The notes under the pieces were generated by a model. That model was not told the origin of the DNA. It worked only from the letters and a program-made list of their open reading frames with translations, and did no database searches. A DNA stretch of 64,000 bases from Rhodococcoides trifolii (lineage in GTDB: Bacteria > Actinomycetota > Actinomycetes > Mycobacteriales > Mycobacteriaceae): contig NZ_BMCU01000003.1 in NCBI RefSeq assembly GCF_014635345.1, forward strand, positions 558,001 to 622,000, in the 5' to 3' direction. The translations under genes and the position numbers were made by a program. Of this stretch, positions 52,082-60,080 are shown in pieces; the stretch's first letter is position 1; every line of letters begins with the position of its first letter.

Positions 52082-53371
52082 GTGGCGTCGAACGACCCCG
52101 ATCTCGTCCAGCTTGCCGTGGCCGCCACGGTTGCCGATATCTCCGCCGTCCAATCCGCATACCAACCCATCGTCGATCTCGCCTCCGGTTCCGTGGTGGG
52201 GTTCGAGGCGCTTGCCCGCTGGCCGGGAATCGGCACTGTCGGCCCCGAGGACGTGTTCGCGGCAGCACGCGCAGGCGGTGTCGCGAGAGAGATCGAATGG
52301 GCGTGTCTGATCGCCGCGGCCCGCGGGGCGCTCGAGGCCGACCTCGGGACGCGGATGGTCCTGTTCGTCAATCTCGAACCGTCGGGGGGTGCTCAATCCT
52401 GGCCGCCTCCGGAATCGGCGCTCACCGTTCTGGCCGACTCGTCATCCAATCTGCGTGTGATCCTCGAGATCACCGAGCGCGGTCTTCTGACGGACCCCGC
52501 AGAGCTGCTTGCCGCCGTGGAATGGGCACGCCGGGACGGGGCCGGAATCGCGGTGGACGACGTGGGAGCGAACCCACAATCGTTGGCACTGCTTCCGTTC
52601 ATCGACCCCGACGTCGTGAAACTCGACCGCACTCTGATTCAGAGCCCGCCCTCCGCCGAGGGCGCCCGCGCCCTCGAGTTCGCGCTCGAACACGTCGAAC
52701 GGTCAGGTGCCGTGATCGTCGCCGAGGGAATCGAAACCGATCGACACCTCGAACAGGCTCTGTCGCTGGGCGCTCGGTACGGTCAGGGATACTTGCTCGG
52801 AAGGCCAGCGGCTCTGCCACGAAGTGACCCGGGCCGCGACTCCATCTCGCACGCCGTCGCGGACGTAGGGGCCGGCGTCCTGCTCGAGTTTCGACCCAAC
52901 CCGCAGATTCCGGCCCTACCGTCCGACCTGTTCGCGCACGCACGTCCGCGCACTGCCCGTGCCGAACTCCTGAGTGCACTCTCGGTGGTCCTCGAAGACC
53001 AGGCCCGCATCTCGACGGAACCGCTGTCGGTGCTGACGGCGGCGTCTCTCACCCCTGCGGTGCTGATCCCCGAGCTGACGGACCGGTACTCGCATCTCGC
53101 CCGAAAACATCCGTTCGTCGCGTTGCTTGGTGTGCCGGTTCTCGGTGCTCACCCGGCCGTGCACTCGGCGGTCATCGACCCGAGCGATCCGTTCGCCGAC
53201 GAATGGACGATCGTCGTGGTGGGCCCGAGCACGGCAGTCGCCCTCATAGCCCGCGACTGCAGCGACGGCGAGTCCGGTCGTGGTGAACGGTTCGAATTCG
53301 TCCTGACACACGACCGTGAACTGGTGGTCGCAGCGGGAAGATCTCTCATTCGCCGGATATCGCCGTCGTAG
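52082..53371 (+). CDS. EAL-domain phosphodiesterase with C-terminal DICT sensor
   Basis: 429 aa from GTG 52082 (GGAGGG upstream). The EAL domain (about 20-255) hydrolyses cyclic di-GMP to pGpG. The catalytic set is essentially intact: FEALAR (Glu42), FVNLEPS (Asn), LEITERG (Glu), VDDVGAN (Asp pair, although the usual F-G-T-G loop is altered), VKLDRTLI (Lys), AEGIET (Glu) and GQGYLLGRP (Gln). About residues 285-425 form a DICT sensory domain, known from GGDEF, EAL and HD-GYP proteins. It precedes a GGDEF gene on the same strand, so synthesis and degradation are encoded together. Confidence 0.88.
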   Translation: MASNDPDLVQLAVAATVADISAVQSAYQPIVDLASGSVVGFEALARWPGIGTVGPEDVFAAARAGGVAREIEWACLIAAARGALEADLGTRMVLFVNLEPSGGAQSWPPPESALTVLADSSSNLRVILEITERGLLTDPAELLAAVEWARRDGAGIAVDDVGANPQSLALLPFIDPDVVKLDRTLIQSPPSAEGARALEFALEHVERSGAVIVAEGIETDRHLEQALSLGARYGQGYLLGRPAALPRSDPGRDSISHAVADVGAGVLLEFRPNPQIPALPSDLFAHARPRTARAELLSALSVVLEDQARISTEPLSVLTAASLTPAVLIPELTDRYSHLARKHPFVALLGVPVLGAHPAVHSAVIDPSDPFADEWTIVVVGPSTAVALIARDCSDGESGRGERFEFVLTHDRELVVAAGRSLIRRISPS

Positions 53372-53503
53372 TCGGCCGACGGTCCGGTGCGGCCGCAGAA
53401 CTCGAAGTCGTCGGCAACTCCGATTGCCTGTCGGGTGACCTACCCTGGTGATCGACAAGCGTGGGCAGACCGACCTGCGATCGAAACAGTAGAGAGTGAG
53501 TCG

Positions 53504-54640
53504 ATGGAGAGGCGGAATCGATCGGTTCGCTCCCTCCTCGCTGTCGACCGATTCGACGCACGCACGGGAACGGTCATCGCGAGCGCGTCCGGCGCGCTGC
53601 CCCTGCTCGTCCTGGGTGTGGTGTCTCCGACGTTTCTCAAGGCCGGTGCACTTCCCGTTCTCACGGCCATCGTCGCGTTCACCCTGGTAACCGTTCTGAT
53701 CAGCGTGCGCGCCGGTCGTCTCACCGATCCACAGTTCACCGTTCTCGGATCAGGCGGAATGATCGGAGTCGCGATCTCGGCGTACCTGATCGCGGACCCA
53801 TCGGGCGCCCGAGCCGTGACCTCGATGCTTGCCGTAGTTCCTGCCATTGCCGCGTCCGGGTCGCCCCCGAAAGTCACCGTGTCACTCACGGCCGCGTCGG
53901 TCGCGATGGCAACCGGTCTGACGTTCATGGGCGCAACATCCGGTGCCGTCACCTTCGTCGCGGTCGGCGCCGCCGCCACGATCGTGCTGGTTCCCGTGCT
54001 GCTGATAGCCACGATGCGCCGGTCCCTCGTCGCGGTCACCGAACGACTGGAAACGCTTGCCTATACCGATCCACTGACGGGTCTGCTCAATCGCCGCGGG
54101 ATGCTGACCGGCGTCGAGACGATGCTCGATGCAGCAGCGTCGTCCGACGATCCTGTCACCGTCCTGGTCATCGACGTCGACCACTTCAAGACGGTCAACG
54201 ACGAGTACGGTCACGCTGCGGGTGACACGGTGCTCGTGACCGTGGCGGAAGCAATCTCGGCAGCCGTCTGCGGCTCGGTGCCCGCCGACGACGTCGTGGT
54301 CGCCCGCATCGGCGGCGAGGAGTTCGTCGTACTGTGTCGCCACGTCACACCGACGGACCTACAGTCCGCGATCCTGGAGCGCGTCCGAACCCACTGCCAG
54401 GTGACCGTGAGCATCGGCGCGGTGCACGCGCTCGTCGTGCACGGAGACGGTGAATCGAGGGACGTCGAGGCATTCGTCGACCAACTCATCCGAGTGGCGG
54501 ATCGGGCGCTGTACGCGGCGAAGAACGAGGGCCGAGACCGGGGTGTCCAGGCGCGCGCCGAGGCATTTCGGTGGAAGTCCGAGTCCGCCATCCCCATCAA
54601 GATCCTGACCGACGAACCCCCTAGGCGACGCGTCGGCTGA
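53504..54640 (+). CDS. Membrane-bound diguanylate cyclase (GGEEF)
   Basis: 378 aa from ATG 53504. Five or six hydrophobic spans (about 25-175, first TVIASASGALPLLVLGVV) precede the GGDEF domain, with DPLTGLLNRRGMLTGVETML, VIDVDHFKTVNDEYGHAAGD and active site RIGGEEFVVLCR. A TAGAGA -10 sits about 10 bases before the ATG. It lies 132 bp after the EAL-DICT gene and is read in the same direction. Its 3' end overlaps the convergent FeeM-like gene by 20 bp. Confidence 0.88.
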   Translation: MERRNRSVRSLLAVDRFDARTGTVIASASGALPLLVLGVVSPTFLKAGALPVLTAIVAFTLVTVLISVRAGRLTDPQFTVLGSGGMIGVAISAYLIADPSGARAVTSMLAVVPAIAASGSPPKVTVSLTAASVAMATGLTFMGATSGAVTFVAVGAAATIVLVPVLLIATMRRSLVAVTERLETLAYTDPLTGLLNRRGMLTGVETMLDAAASSDDPVTVLVIDVDHFKTVNDEYGHAAGDTVLVTVAEAISAAVCGSVPADDVVVARIGGEEFVVLCRHVTPTDLQSAILERVRTHCQVTVSIGAVHALVVHGDGESRDVEAFVDQLIRVADRALYAAKNEGRDRGVQARAEAFRWKSESAIPIKILTDEPPRRRVG

Positions 54641-55388
54641 TCTGCATGTCCGCGGACTCCGCCAACATTTTGTCCCAGACGTCGGGGCGAGCGTCCTCTG
54701 CCACGGTGTCGTGGTCCCACCACATCAGGCGGGTCCGATACTTGTCGGTTGGGTAGGCGGCCGGCGGGATGCTCTCGCTGATGCGGCCGCCGGACGACTG
54801 CCACTGCCGAAGAACGTGATCCGCTGCGGTGGCGAGGAGGAAGCGCGCGCCGGTGATGTTCATGGTCGGCAATGCGACCCGCGCGAGTTGCGACGACACC
54901 ACTTTCGACGGTGCGTCGTCGTCGACCCAGGCCGTCTTCATCTCGACGACACCGTGCGGGAGACGGGCCCGGATTTCGTTCTGCACCAGTTCGAGACCAT
55001 CGGAATGTTCCCACTCCACGAGTGCGTGCGACTGCTCGACGTGCGTGTACGGGCCTTGCGCGCGCAACCCGCCGAGCATGCGACCGTCGTGGTCGAGCGC
55101 GACGAAGAACAGCGTGGTCGTCGCCCCCGAAGCCAACTCGTCCATGTCGATTGCGATCGACACGCCGTGGCGTTCGTACGTGCGGACGGCACCGTCGACG
55201 TAGCGAGACCACAGATCCGGTGCCGCAGACGGGGTGGCCGCCACGAGGGCGCCGGCGCTGTCGTCGACTGCGAAACAGGGCCCGGTCCACGGTTCCGAAA
55301 CGCGGGTGGGACGAGTACCGAATCGCAGGCGATGCACGACGCCGGGTCGAACCGCTTCGGGGGTCGGCGGCTGAAATACGTCGACCAC
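54621..55388 (-). CDS. FeeM-like / GNAT-fold acyltransferase-type protein
   Basis: 255 aa from GTG 55388, which has AAGGAG six bases upstream. The central part follows the pattern of N-acyl-amino-acid synthases and autoinducer synthases: an Asp/Glu-rich entry (IAIDMDELASGATTTLFFVA), G-x-x-x-G-G-x-R (DGRMLGGLRAQGPY), then VEWEHSD, a V-E-x-K segment (GVVEMKTAWVDDDAPSKVVS) and a C-terminal helix after SSGG. These proteins use acyl-ACP or acyl-CoA to acylate an amino group. I cannot name a substrate. It is divergent from a ThiF-like gene and convergent with a GGDEF gene. Confidence 0.5.
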   Translation of the reverse strand: MVDVFQPPTPEAVRPGVVHRLRFGTRPTRVSEPWTGPCFAVDDSAGALVAATPSAAPDLWSRYVDGAVRTYERHGVSIAIDMDELASGATTTLFFVALDHDGRMLGGLRAQGPYTHVEQSHALVEWEHSDGLELVQNEIRARLPHGVVEMKTAWVDDDAPSKVVSSQLARVALPTMNITGARFLLATAADHVLRQWQSSGGRISESIPPAAYPTDKYRTRLMWWDHDTVAEDARPDVWDKMLAESADMQISRRVA

Positions 55389-55678
55389 GGTCGACTCCTT
55401 CACGCATAGGGTCGGAGCCCTGAGCGCCCCGACGGCAACACGAGCCATTCTCCCGGCCGTTTCACCCACCGACTACCGTTCATCACAGCGAACGGCCCGA
55501 AATTGGTGAGACGACACAACGAAAACCTTTCCACCGTTTTGATAACCGCCGAATTGCGTGCCGATTCACAACTTTCGGTGCAGCAAAAGGTCTTTCGTTA
55601 CGGGATGCCTCGCGCGGACTTCACCGGATTCGCTACGTTCCTCACCTAGCCACCCGCGCGAACGGAAGCGAGCACGAC
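55389..55678. promoter_or_regulatory. Divergent intergenic region between FeeM-like and ThiF-like genes
   Basis: 290 bases without a gene. It contains a CCGTTC-N8-GAACGG dyad (55476-55495), AT-rich stretches around 55500-55600 (unusual for this window), and the -10-like candidates GATAAC (near 55541) and TACGTT (near 55634). No ribosome sites or small genes were seen apart from those of the flanking genes. Confidence 0.45.
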
Positions 55679-56719
55679 GTGCCCGAACACCGCATTCTCG
55701 ACCGATTCATCACTGTCGACAGCGCCGAGATCGAGCGGCTGACATCGGATCAGAAAACCGTCGTGCTGGATACGACGAACGAGCAGACGCGTTCACTCGA
55801 CGCGCTGCTCCCACCGCTCGACGATGACGCGCGGGCCGAGGCGACGAGATGGGTGCACTATCCGTGGCGACACGCACTGGTTCACCTGCTCGGACCGACT
55901 TCGTTTCGCCGTCTTCGTCTCGATCGCAACCGAAACAAGATCACGGCGGCCGAGCAGGACTCCGTTGCCCGATTGAGTGTGGGTGTGGTCGGCCTCAGCG
56001 TGGGTCACGCCGTGGCGCACACTCTTGCGCTCGAAGGTTTGTGCGGTGAACTCCGGTTGGCCGATTTCGACGACCTCGACCTGTCGAACCTCAACCGCGT
56101 GCCGGCCACCGTGTTCGACCTGGGCGTCAACAAGGCCGTGCTCGCTGCCCGACGGATCGCCGAGATCGACCCTTATCTGACCGTTCACACGTTCACGGAC
56201 GGAATCACGCCCGGCACCGTCGACGACTTCCTGGCCGGCCTCGACGTGGTGGTCGAGGAGTGTGACTCCATGGACGCCAAGGTCATGATTCGGGACCACG
56301 CGCGGCGACGCGGAATTCCGGTCGTGATGGAGACGAGCGACGGTGGCGTTCTCGACGTGGAACGTTTCGATCTGGACCCCGAGCGTCCGCTGTTCCACGG
56401 TCTGCTGGGCGACATCGACCATGCGTCACTGACGTCGATGACTGCCGCGCAGAAGGCGTCGATGGCGGCGCAGATCCTGGACCCGACGAAGGTGACGGCC
56501 CGCATGCTTGCGTCGGTGCCCGAGATCGGCACGACGTTGTCGTCCTGGCCGCAACTGGGAAGCGACGTTGCACTCGGCGGCGCGTCCGTCGCGGCCGTGA
56601 TCCGGGCTTTCGCATTGGGCACACCGCCTCCGTCGGGTCGGGTGCGGATCGACCTCGACGCGCTGATCGCCGGCAGTCGGGATCCACACCCGCGCGTAGC
56701 GTCGAGAGATGAGCGGTAA
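55679..56719 (+). CDS. ThiF/MoeB-type (E1-like) adenylyltransferase, MoeY-related
   Basis: 346 aa from GTG 55679. The nucleotide motif is VGVVGLSVGHAVAHTLALEG (about 99-118), then the strand DFDDLDLSNLNRVPAT with the Asp and Asn-Arg pair that hold ATP, the Lys in GVNKAVLAARR, and VVEECDSMDAKVMIRDHARR. No CxxC zinc pairs are present. Such enzymes adenylate a C-terminal glycine or another carboxylate. M. tuberculosis MoeY (Rv1355c) has the same first half joined to a nitroreductase domain; here the second half is absent, and a separate flavoprotein overlaps the stop by 11 bp, suggesting the two functions are split between genes. Confidence 0.78.
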   Translation: MPEHRILDRFITVDSAEIERLTSDQKTVVLDTTNEQTRSLDALLPPLDDDARAEATRWVHYPWRHALVHLLGPTSFRRLRLDRNRNKITAAEQDSVARLSVGVVGLSVGHAVAHTLALEGLCGELRLADFDDLDLSNLNRVPATVFDLGVNKAVLAARRIAEIDPYLTVHTFTDGITPGTVDDFLAGLDVVVEECDSMDAKVMIRDHARRRGIPVVMETSDGGVLDVERFDLDPERPLFHGLLGDIDHASLTSMTAAQKASMAAQILDPTKVTARMLASVPEIGTTLSSWPQLGSDVALGGASVAAVIRAFALGTPPPSGRVRIDLDALIAGSRDPHPRVASRDER

Positions 56720-57893
56720 GTCCCATTTCGATGTGTTGATCGTCGGCGGCGGCAACGCCGGCATATCCGCGGCGGGACGGCTGATGCGTCAGGGCGTGAA
56801 GGACGTCGCCGTCATCGAGCCCCAGAAGGTGCACACGTATCGGCCGCTTCTGCCCTACGTCGGCGCCGGTGAGGCGCCGCTGCGCTCGGCCGAGCGCACA
56901 CAGCGGTCGGTGACGCCACGGGGCTGCACCTGGCTCGAGGACACCGTTGTCGCCGTCGATGCTCGCTTGCGTGAGGTGAGGTGCGCCTCCGGTCTCGTCT
57001 ACACCTACGACGATCTCGTCCTGGGCACCGGCCTTGTTCCGGACACAGCTGCCCTTCCGGGCGTGTACGACGCGCTGGCCACGTCGTCCGTCGCGAGCAA
57101 CTACCTCGATCGGGCCGAGAAGACGTGGGCGTCGGTGCAATCGCTGCACGACGGCGGCAAGGCAGTGTTCACCGTTCCCCGCCCGCCGGTCAGTTGTACG
57201 GGAACCACGATCAAGCCGCTGTTCCTCGCCGCGGACCATTGGAAACGGCACGGGCGAAAAATGGACATCACTTTGGTCGTCGACCGGCGTGAGATCTTGG
57301 GCGTGCCCGATCTCGACTCCTTGCTCTTCGACGAACTCAGCGAGTGGGGTGTGCGCGTGCTGCGCGGCACCGCGGTGAGCGAGCTTCATCCCGGCGAGCA
57401 GGCCATCACGGTGACGGCCGCCGACGGCGGAACCGAGCGGTTGGACTACGACTTCCTGCACCTCGTTCCTCCGTATCGAGGTCACACCTGGGTCGAGGAG
57501 TCCGGATTGGCGACGGCTCACGGCTTGGTCGACATCGACCCACACACGTTGCAGCACAAAATCTTTGCGAACATCTGGGCACTCGGAGACGGTGCCGCCG
57601 TCGAGACCGACCCGTCGGGCGGTGGACTCCGCAAACAGGCGTCGGTCATGGTGTCCAACCTGCTGGCCGTCAGGTCCGGCGGCCAGACGACGAACTACGA
57701 GGGGTACACCGTGGCTCCGATCGCAGTGGGGCGACACACGTTGGTCCTGGGCGAGTACGACCGATCCGGTGCCGTCATGTCGTCGCTGCCGTCGTTCATG
57801 GACGCCCTGAAACCGAGAAGGTGGGCGTGGGCGTTCGACCGCTTCGTGCTCCCCGTCGTCTATTGGCGTTTGATCTTGAAAGGCCTGGCCTAG
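56709..57893 (+). CDS. FAD-dependent pyridine-nucleotide/sulfide:quinone-reductase-like oxidoreductase
   Basis: 394 aa from ATG 56709, inside the end of the ThiF-like gene (11-bp overlap, coupled). FAD-binding motif VLIVGGGNAGISAAGRLMRQ at the N terminus, YDDLVLGTGLVPDTAALPG, and the second FAD segment IFANIWALGDGAAVETDPSG. The segment PRPPVSCTGTTIKPLFLAADH parallels the sulfide:quinone reductase cysteine region, but only one of the three SQR cysteines is apparent, and a C-terminal amphipathic tail (AFDRFVLPVVYWRLILKG) may touch the membrane. It could pass electrons from a thiol or persulfide. Its link to the adenylyltransferase is the key context. Confidence 0.82.
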   Translation: MSGKSHFDVLIVGGGNAGISAAGRLMRQGVKDVAVIEPQKVHTYRPLLPYVGAGEAPLRSAERTQRSVTPRGCTWLEDTVVAVDARLREVRCASGLVYTYDDLVLGTGLVPDTAALPGVYDALATSSVASNYLDRAEKTWASVQSLHDGGKAVFTVPRPPVSCTGTTIKPLFLAADHWKRHGRKMDITLVVDRREILGVPDLDSLLFDELSEWGVRVLRGTAVSELHPGEQAITVTAADGGTERLDYDFLHLVPPYRGHTWVEESGLATAHGLVDIDPHTLQHKIFANIWALGDGAAVETDPSGGGLRKQASVMVSNLLAVRSGGQTTNYEGYTVAPIAVGRHTLVLGEYDRSGAVMSSLPSFMDALKPRRWAWAFDRFVLPVVYWRLILKGLA

Positions 57894-57912
57894 CGTTCGT
57901 GGCGCACTTCAC

Positions 57913-57937
57913 GTTTTCCCTCGTTACCTGCGGGTAA
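57913..57937 (+). promoter_or_regulatory. SigF/SigB-type stress promoter of the ferritin-like gene
   Basis: GTTT at 57913-57916 and GGGTAA at 57932-57937, 15 bp apart, match the actinobacterial general-stress sigma consensus (GTTT-N15-17-GGGTAT/A). The start of transcription would be near 57945, leaving a leader of about 70 bases before ATG 58014. Confidence 0.6.
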
Positions 57938-58013
57938 CCGCATGGCAAGTCGGGTTCGAAGAAGTTTTGTACACGAGATCGAACTCGAAAACGCGAACCA
58001 CGAAGGGAGCATC

Positions 58014-58973
58014 ATGACCGCCACCACCTCCACGATCATCGCTCAGCTGCGTGCCCTGCTCACGCTCACCAACACCGAGATTCAGGTCGCGCAGACTCGC
58101 GTCGCGCAGGCACGAACCGAAGCCGTGCGCAAGGAACTCCAGCAGAACGCCTCCAACGGCGAAGATCGTGCCCAAGCGATCAAGACCGTTCTCCGCGAAC
58201 TCGGCGGCGCACCGTCCGTCATCGCGCCGGCTGTCGGCCGCATCACCGCGGCGTTCAAGGCGGCAGCCGAGCAGGCACAGCCGTTCGACGAGGCACTTCT
58301 CGGTGACCTCGCGCTCGAGCACCAGCTGCTCGACCGCTCGCGCTACCTGAAGGCGCTGTCGACGAGCGACTCGCAGAAGGACGTCGAACGTCTCGCCGAG
58401 CGCCTCATCACCGCGCACACCGCCACTGTTGATTGGCTCATCACCGTCCTCGCCGAGGACGCGTTGGGCGGCCCGGCAGCATTGCGTCGTACGCCGACGC
58501 AGGCGGTGGCAGGAGCAGTCGTCGGTGCCATCAACGCACCGATCACGGTTGCCACCAACGCGATCGATCGCGCCATCAACACTGCGCAGGAGACCCCCGA
58601 GGCCGTACGTCGTCTCGTCGGACGTGGCGCCGAGATCACCGAGGTTGCCGCACGTACCGCGGCCGCGAGCCGCGATGCAGCGCTCGAAGCCGCAGAGTCC
58701 ACGGTTCGCGACGCCGGTAAGGGCAACGCTGCCGAGGCACTGCACAAGGCACGCGCCGCATCAGGTTCGCTCGAGGCCGACGAACTGCCGATCGAGGGCT
58801 ACGACGACCTCACCGTGAACAACGCGGTCGCCGCCATTCGTGAGCTCACCGACACGCAGGACGTTCGCACCATCGTGGCGTACGAAGAGCGCAACAAGAA
58901 CCGTCAGGGCGTGGTGTCCGCAGCACAGACCCACGTCGCATCGATTGCCCGCGAGGCAGCCGGAGTCGAGTGA
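58014..58973 (+). CDS. Ferritin-like domain protein (stress-type)
   Basis: 319 aa from ATG 58014, with GAAGGGAG before it. The first 150 residues are a four-helix ferritin-like bundle with QLRALLTLTNTEIQVAQTRV at its start and RLITAHTATVDWLITVLAED near the end; only part of the usual Glu/His metal set is visible. The rest is a long Ala-rich, probably helical region with repeated ATA-, AEA- and AVA-containing segments, ending in an acidic tail. Function is unknown; such proteins are common in Rhodococcus and sit under stress control. The SigF/SigB-type promoter supports that. Confidence 0.75.
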   Translation: MTATTSTIIAQLRALLTLTNTEIQVAQTRVAQARTEAVRKELQQNASNGEDRAQAIKTVLRELGGAPSVIAPAVGRITAAFKAAAEQAQPFDEALLGDLALEHQLLDRSRYLKALSTSDSQKDVERLAERLITAHTATVDWLITVLAEDALGGPAALRRTPTQAVAGAVVGAINAPITVATNAIDRAINTAQETPEAVRRLVGRGAEITEVAARTAAASRDAALEAAESTVRDAGKGNAAEALHKARAASGSLEADELPIEGYDDLTVNNAVAAIRELTDTQDVRTIVAYEERNKNRQGVVSAAQTHVASIAREAAGVE

Positions 58974-58990
58974 CCTGACACGACCAGCAG

Positions 58991-59021
58991 CGCCCCCGCA
59001 CTCCTCGTGAGTGCGGGGGCG
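58991..59021. terminator. Bidirectional terminator between ferritin-like and MarR genes
   Basis: Perfect 13-bp stem (58991-59003 with 59009-59021), CTCGT loop, followed on the plus strand by TTTCC, between convergent genes. Confidence 0.88.
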
Positions 59022-59040
59022 TTTCCGGTTCGTCGACCGC

Positions 59041-59493
59041 CTACGTCATGTGGGCGCGCATCGCCGAGTAGGTGTTCTTCAGCGCCATCACATCTTCGGG
59101 TTTCATGAGATCGAACATGTTGGCGCGCACCGCTTTCACGTGCCCGGGGCTCGCGGACGACAGTTTGTCTCGTCCCGCGCCCGTGAGTTCGGCCAGCGTT
59201 CCACGCCGGTCGTCCTCGCACTCGGCCCGCACCACCCAGCCGGCGTCGACCAACCGTGTGATGGCTCGTGTGACGCCGCTGCGAGTCGTGGTCACCGCGT
59301 CGGCAAGTTCGCTCATGCGAAGCCGACCACCGGGAGACTCCGAGAGCACCACCAGGAGTTCGAAATCCGTGAAGGAGATGCCTTCGTCGTGGGCGAGCTG
59401 ACGATCCAACGTGTGCAGCAGCAATCGGGTTGCGTCCAGGTATGCGCGCCACGCCTCCTGCTCGTCGTCGTCGAGCCAGCGCGTGTCGGTCAT
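59041..59493 (-). CDS. MarR-family transcriptional regulator
   Basis: 150 aa from ATG 59493. Winged-helix MarR: helices 1-2 SFTDFELLVVLSES, recognition region LRMSELADAVTTTRSGVTRA, then ITRLVDAGWVVRAECEDDRRGTLAEL with the conserved D-x-R-G wing. It is divergent from the VOC and pirin genes, and the region between them holds two dyads; MarR proteins of this group repress quinone- or phenol-responsive genes and are released by the compound or by oxidation. It has few Cys, so a ligand switch is more likely. Confidence 0.92.
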   Translation of the reverse strand: MTDTRWLDDDEQEAWRAYLDATRLLLHTLDRQLAHDEGISFTDFELLVVLSESPGGRLRMSELADAVTTTRSGVTRAITRLVDAGWVVRAECEDDRRGTLAELTGAGRDKLSSASPGHVKAVRANMFDLMKPEDVMALKNTYSAMRAHMT

Positions 59494-59511
59494 GAACACA
59501 GGATAGCCCAG

Positions 59512-59556
59512 TTAGTTGACAAAGCAACTAAAGCGAGTACGGTTCAAGTAGTTGAA
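59512..59556. promoter_or_regulatory. Two MarR-type operators between marR and the VOC-pirin operon
   Basis: TTAGTTG-N6-CAACTAA (59512-59531, perfect 7-bp dyad) and TTCAA-GTAG-TTGAA (59543-59556). The first is in the size range and base composition of MarR sites. Both lie in the 100-bp divergent region and could block both promoters. Confidence 0.65.
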
Positions 59557-59594
59557 GACGCAACCATTTTTCTCCATCGGGAAAGGTACCGGCC

Positions 59595-60080
59595 ATGACC
59601 ACCGATTTCGCTACACAGCGCGACCGCATTCGAGATCAGCACCTGAAGCCTGCTTCGTCTCGTCCGGCGTCGTCCGCGCGCGGCCTGCACCACACCGCCC
59701 TCGTCAGCAGTGATGTCGAAACCACGATCAGGTTCTATCAGGATCTGCTGGAGTTCCCGCTGACCGAACTGATCGAGAACCGCGACTACCCGGGCTCGTC
59801 CCACTTCTTCTTCGACATCGGCAACGGAAACCTGCTGGCGTTCTTCGACTTTCCCGGCCTCGACGTCGGCCCCTATCAAGAGGTGCTCGGCGGCTTGCAC
59901 CATGTGGCCATCAGTGTCGAGACCTCGCGGTGGGAGCAGTTGCGAGAGAAGATGACGGAGGCGGGAGTCGAGTTCGTCGAACACAGCGAGGTGTCGCTGT
60001 ACTTTCGGGATCCCGACGGCGCCCGCATCGAATTGATCGCTGATCCGCTCGGCGAGATGTACGGAGAGAAGGTTCTGTGA
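59595..60080 (+). CDS. VOC-family (glyoxalase/dioxygenase-fold) protein
   Basis: 161 aa. After a basic 28-residue leader comes a single vicinal-oxygen-chelate module pair: RGLHHTALVSSDVETTIRFY and GGLHHVAISVETSRWEQL, with metal-ligand candidates His (in each), and Glu in ARIELIADP. Such enzymes handle glyoxals, catechols or antibiotics. Its TGA overlaps the start of the pirin gene. Divergent MarR regulation suggests response to an aromatic or electrophile. Confidence 0.88.
   Translation: MTTDFATQRDRIRDQHLKPASSRPASSARGLHHTALVSSDVETTIRFYQDLLEFPLTELIENRDYPGSSHFFFDIGNGNLLAFFDFPGLDVGPYQEVLGGLHHVAISVETSRWEQLREKMTEAGVEFVEHSEVSLYFRDPDGARIELIADPLGEMYGEKVL

Noticed and set aside
52082..53371. EAL domain as catalytically dead because the F-G-T-G loop reads V-G-A-N
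   Set aside because: The metal- and substrate-binding Glu, Asn, Asp, Lys and Gln positions all appear intact, so activity is still likely.
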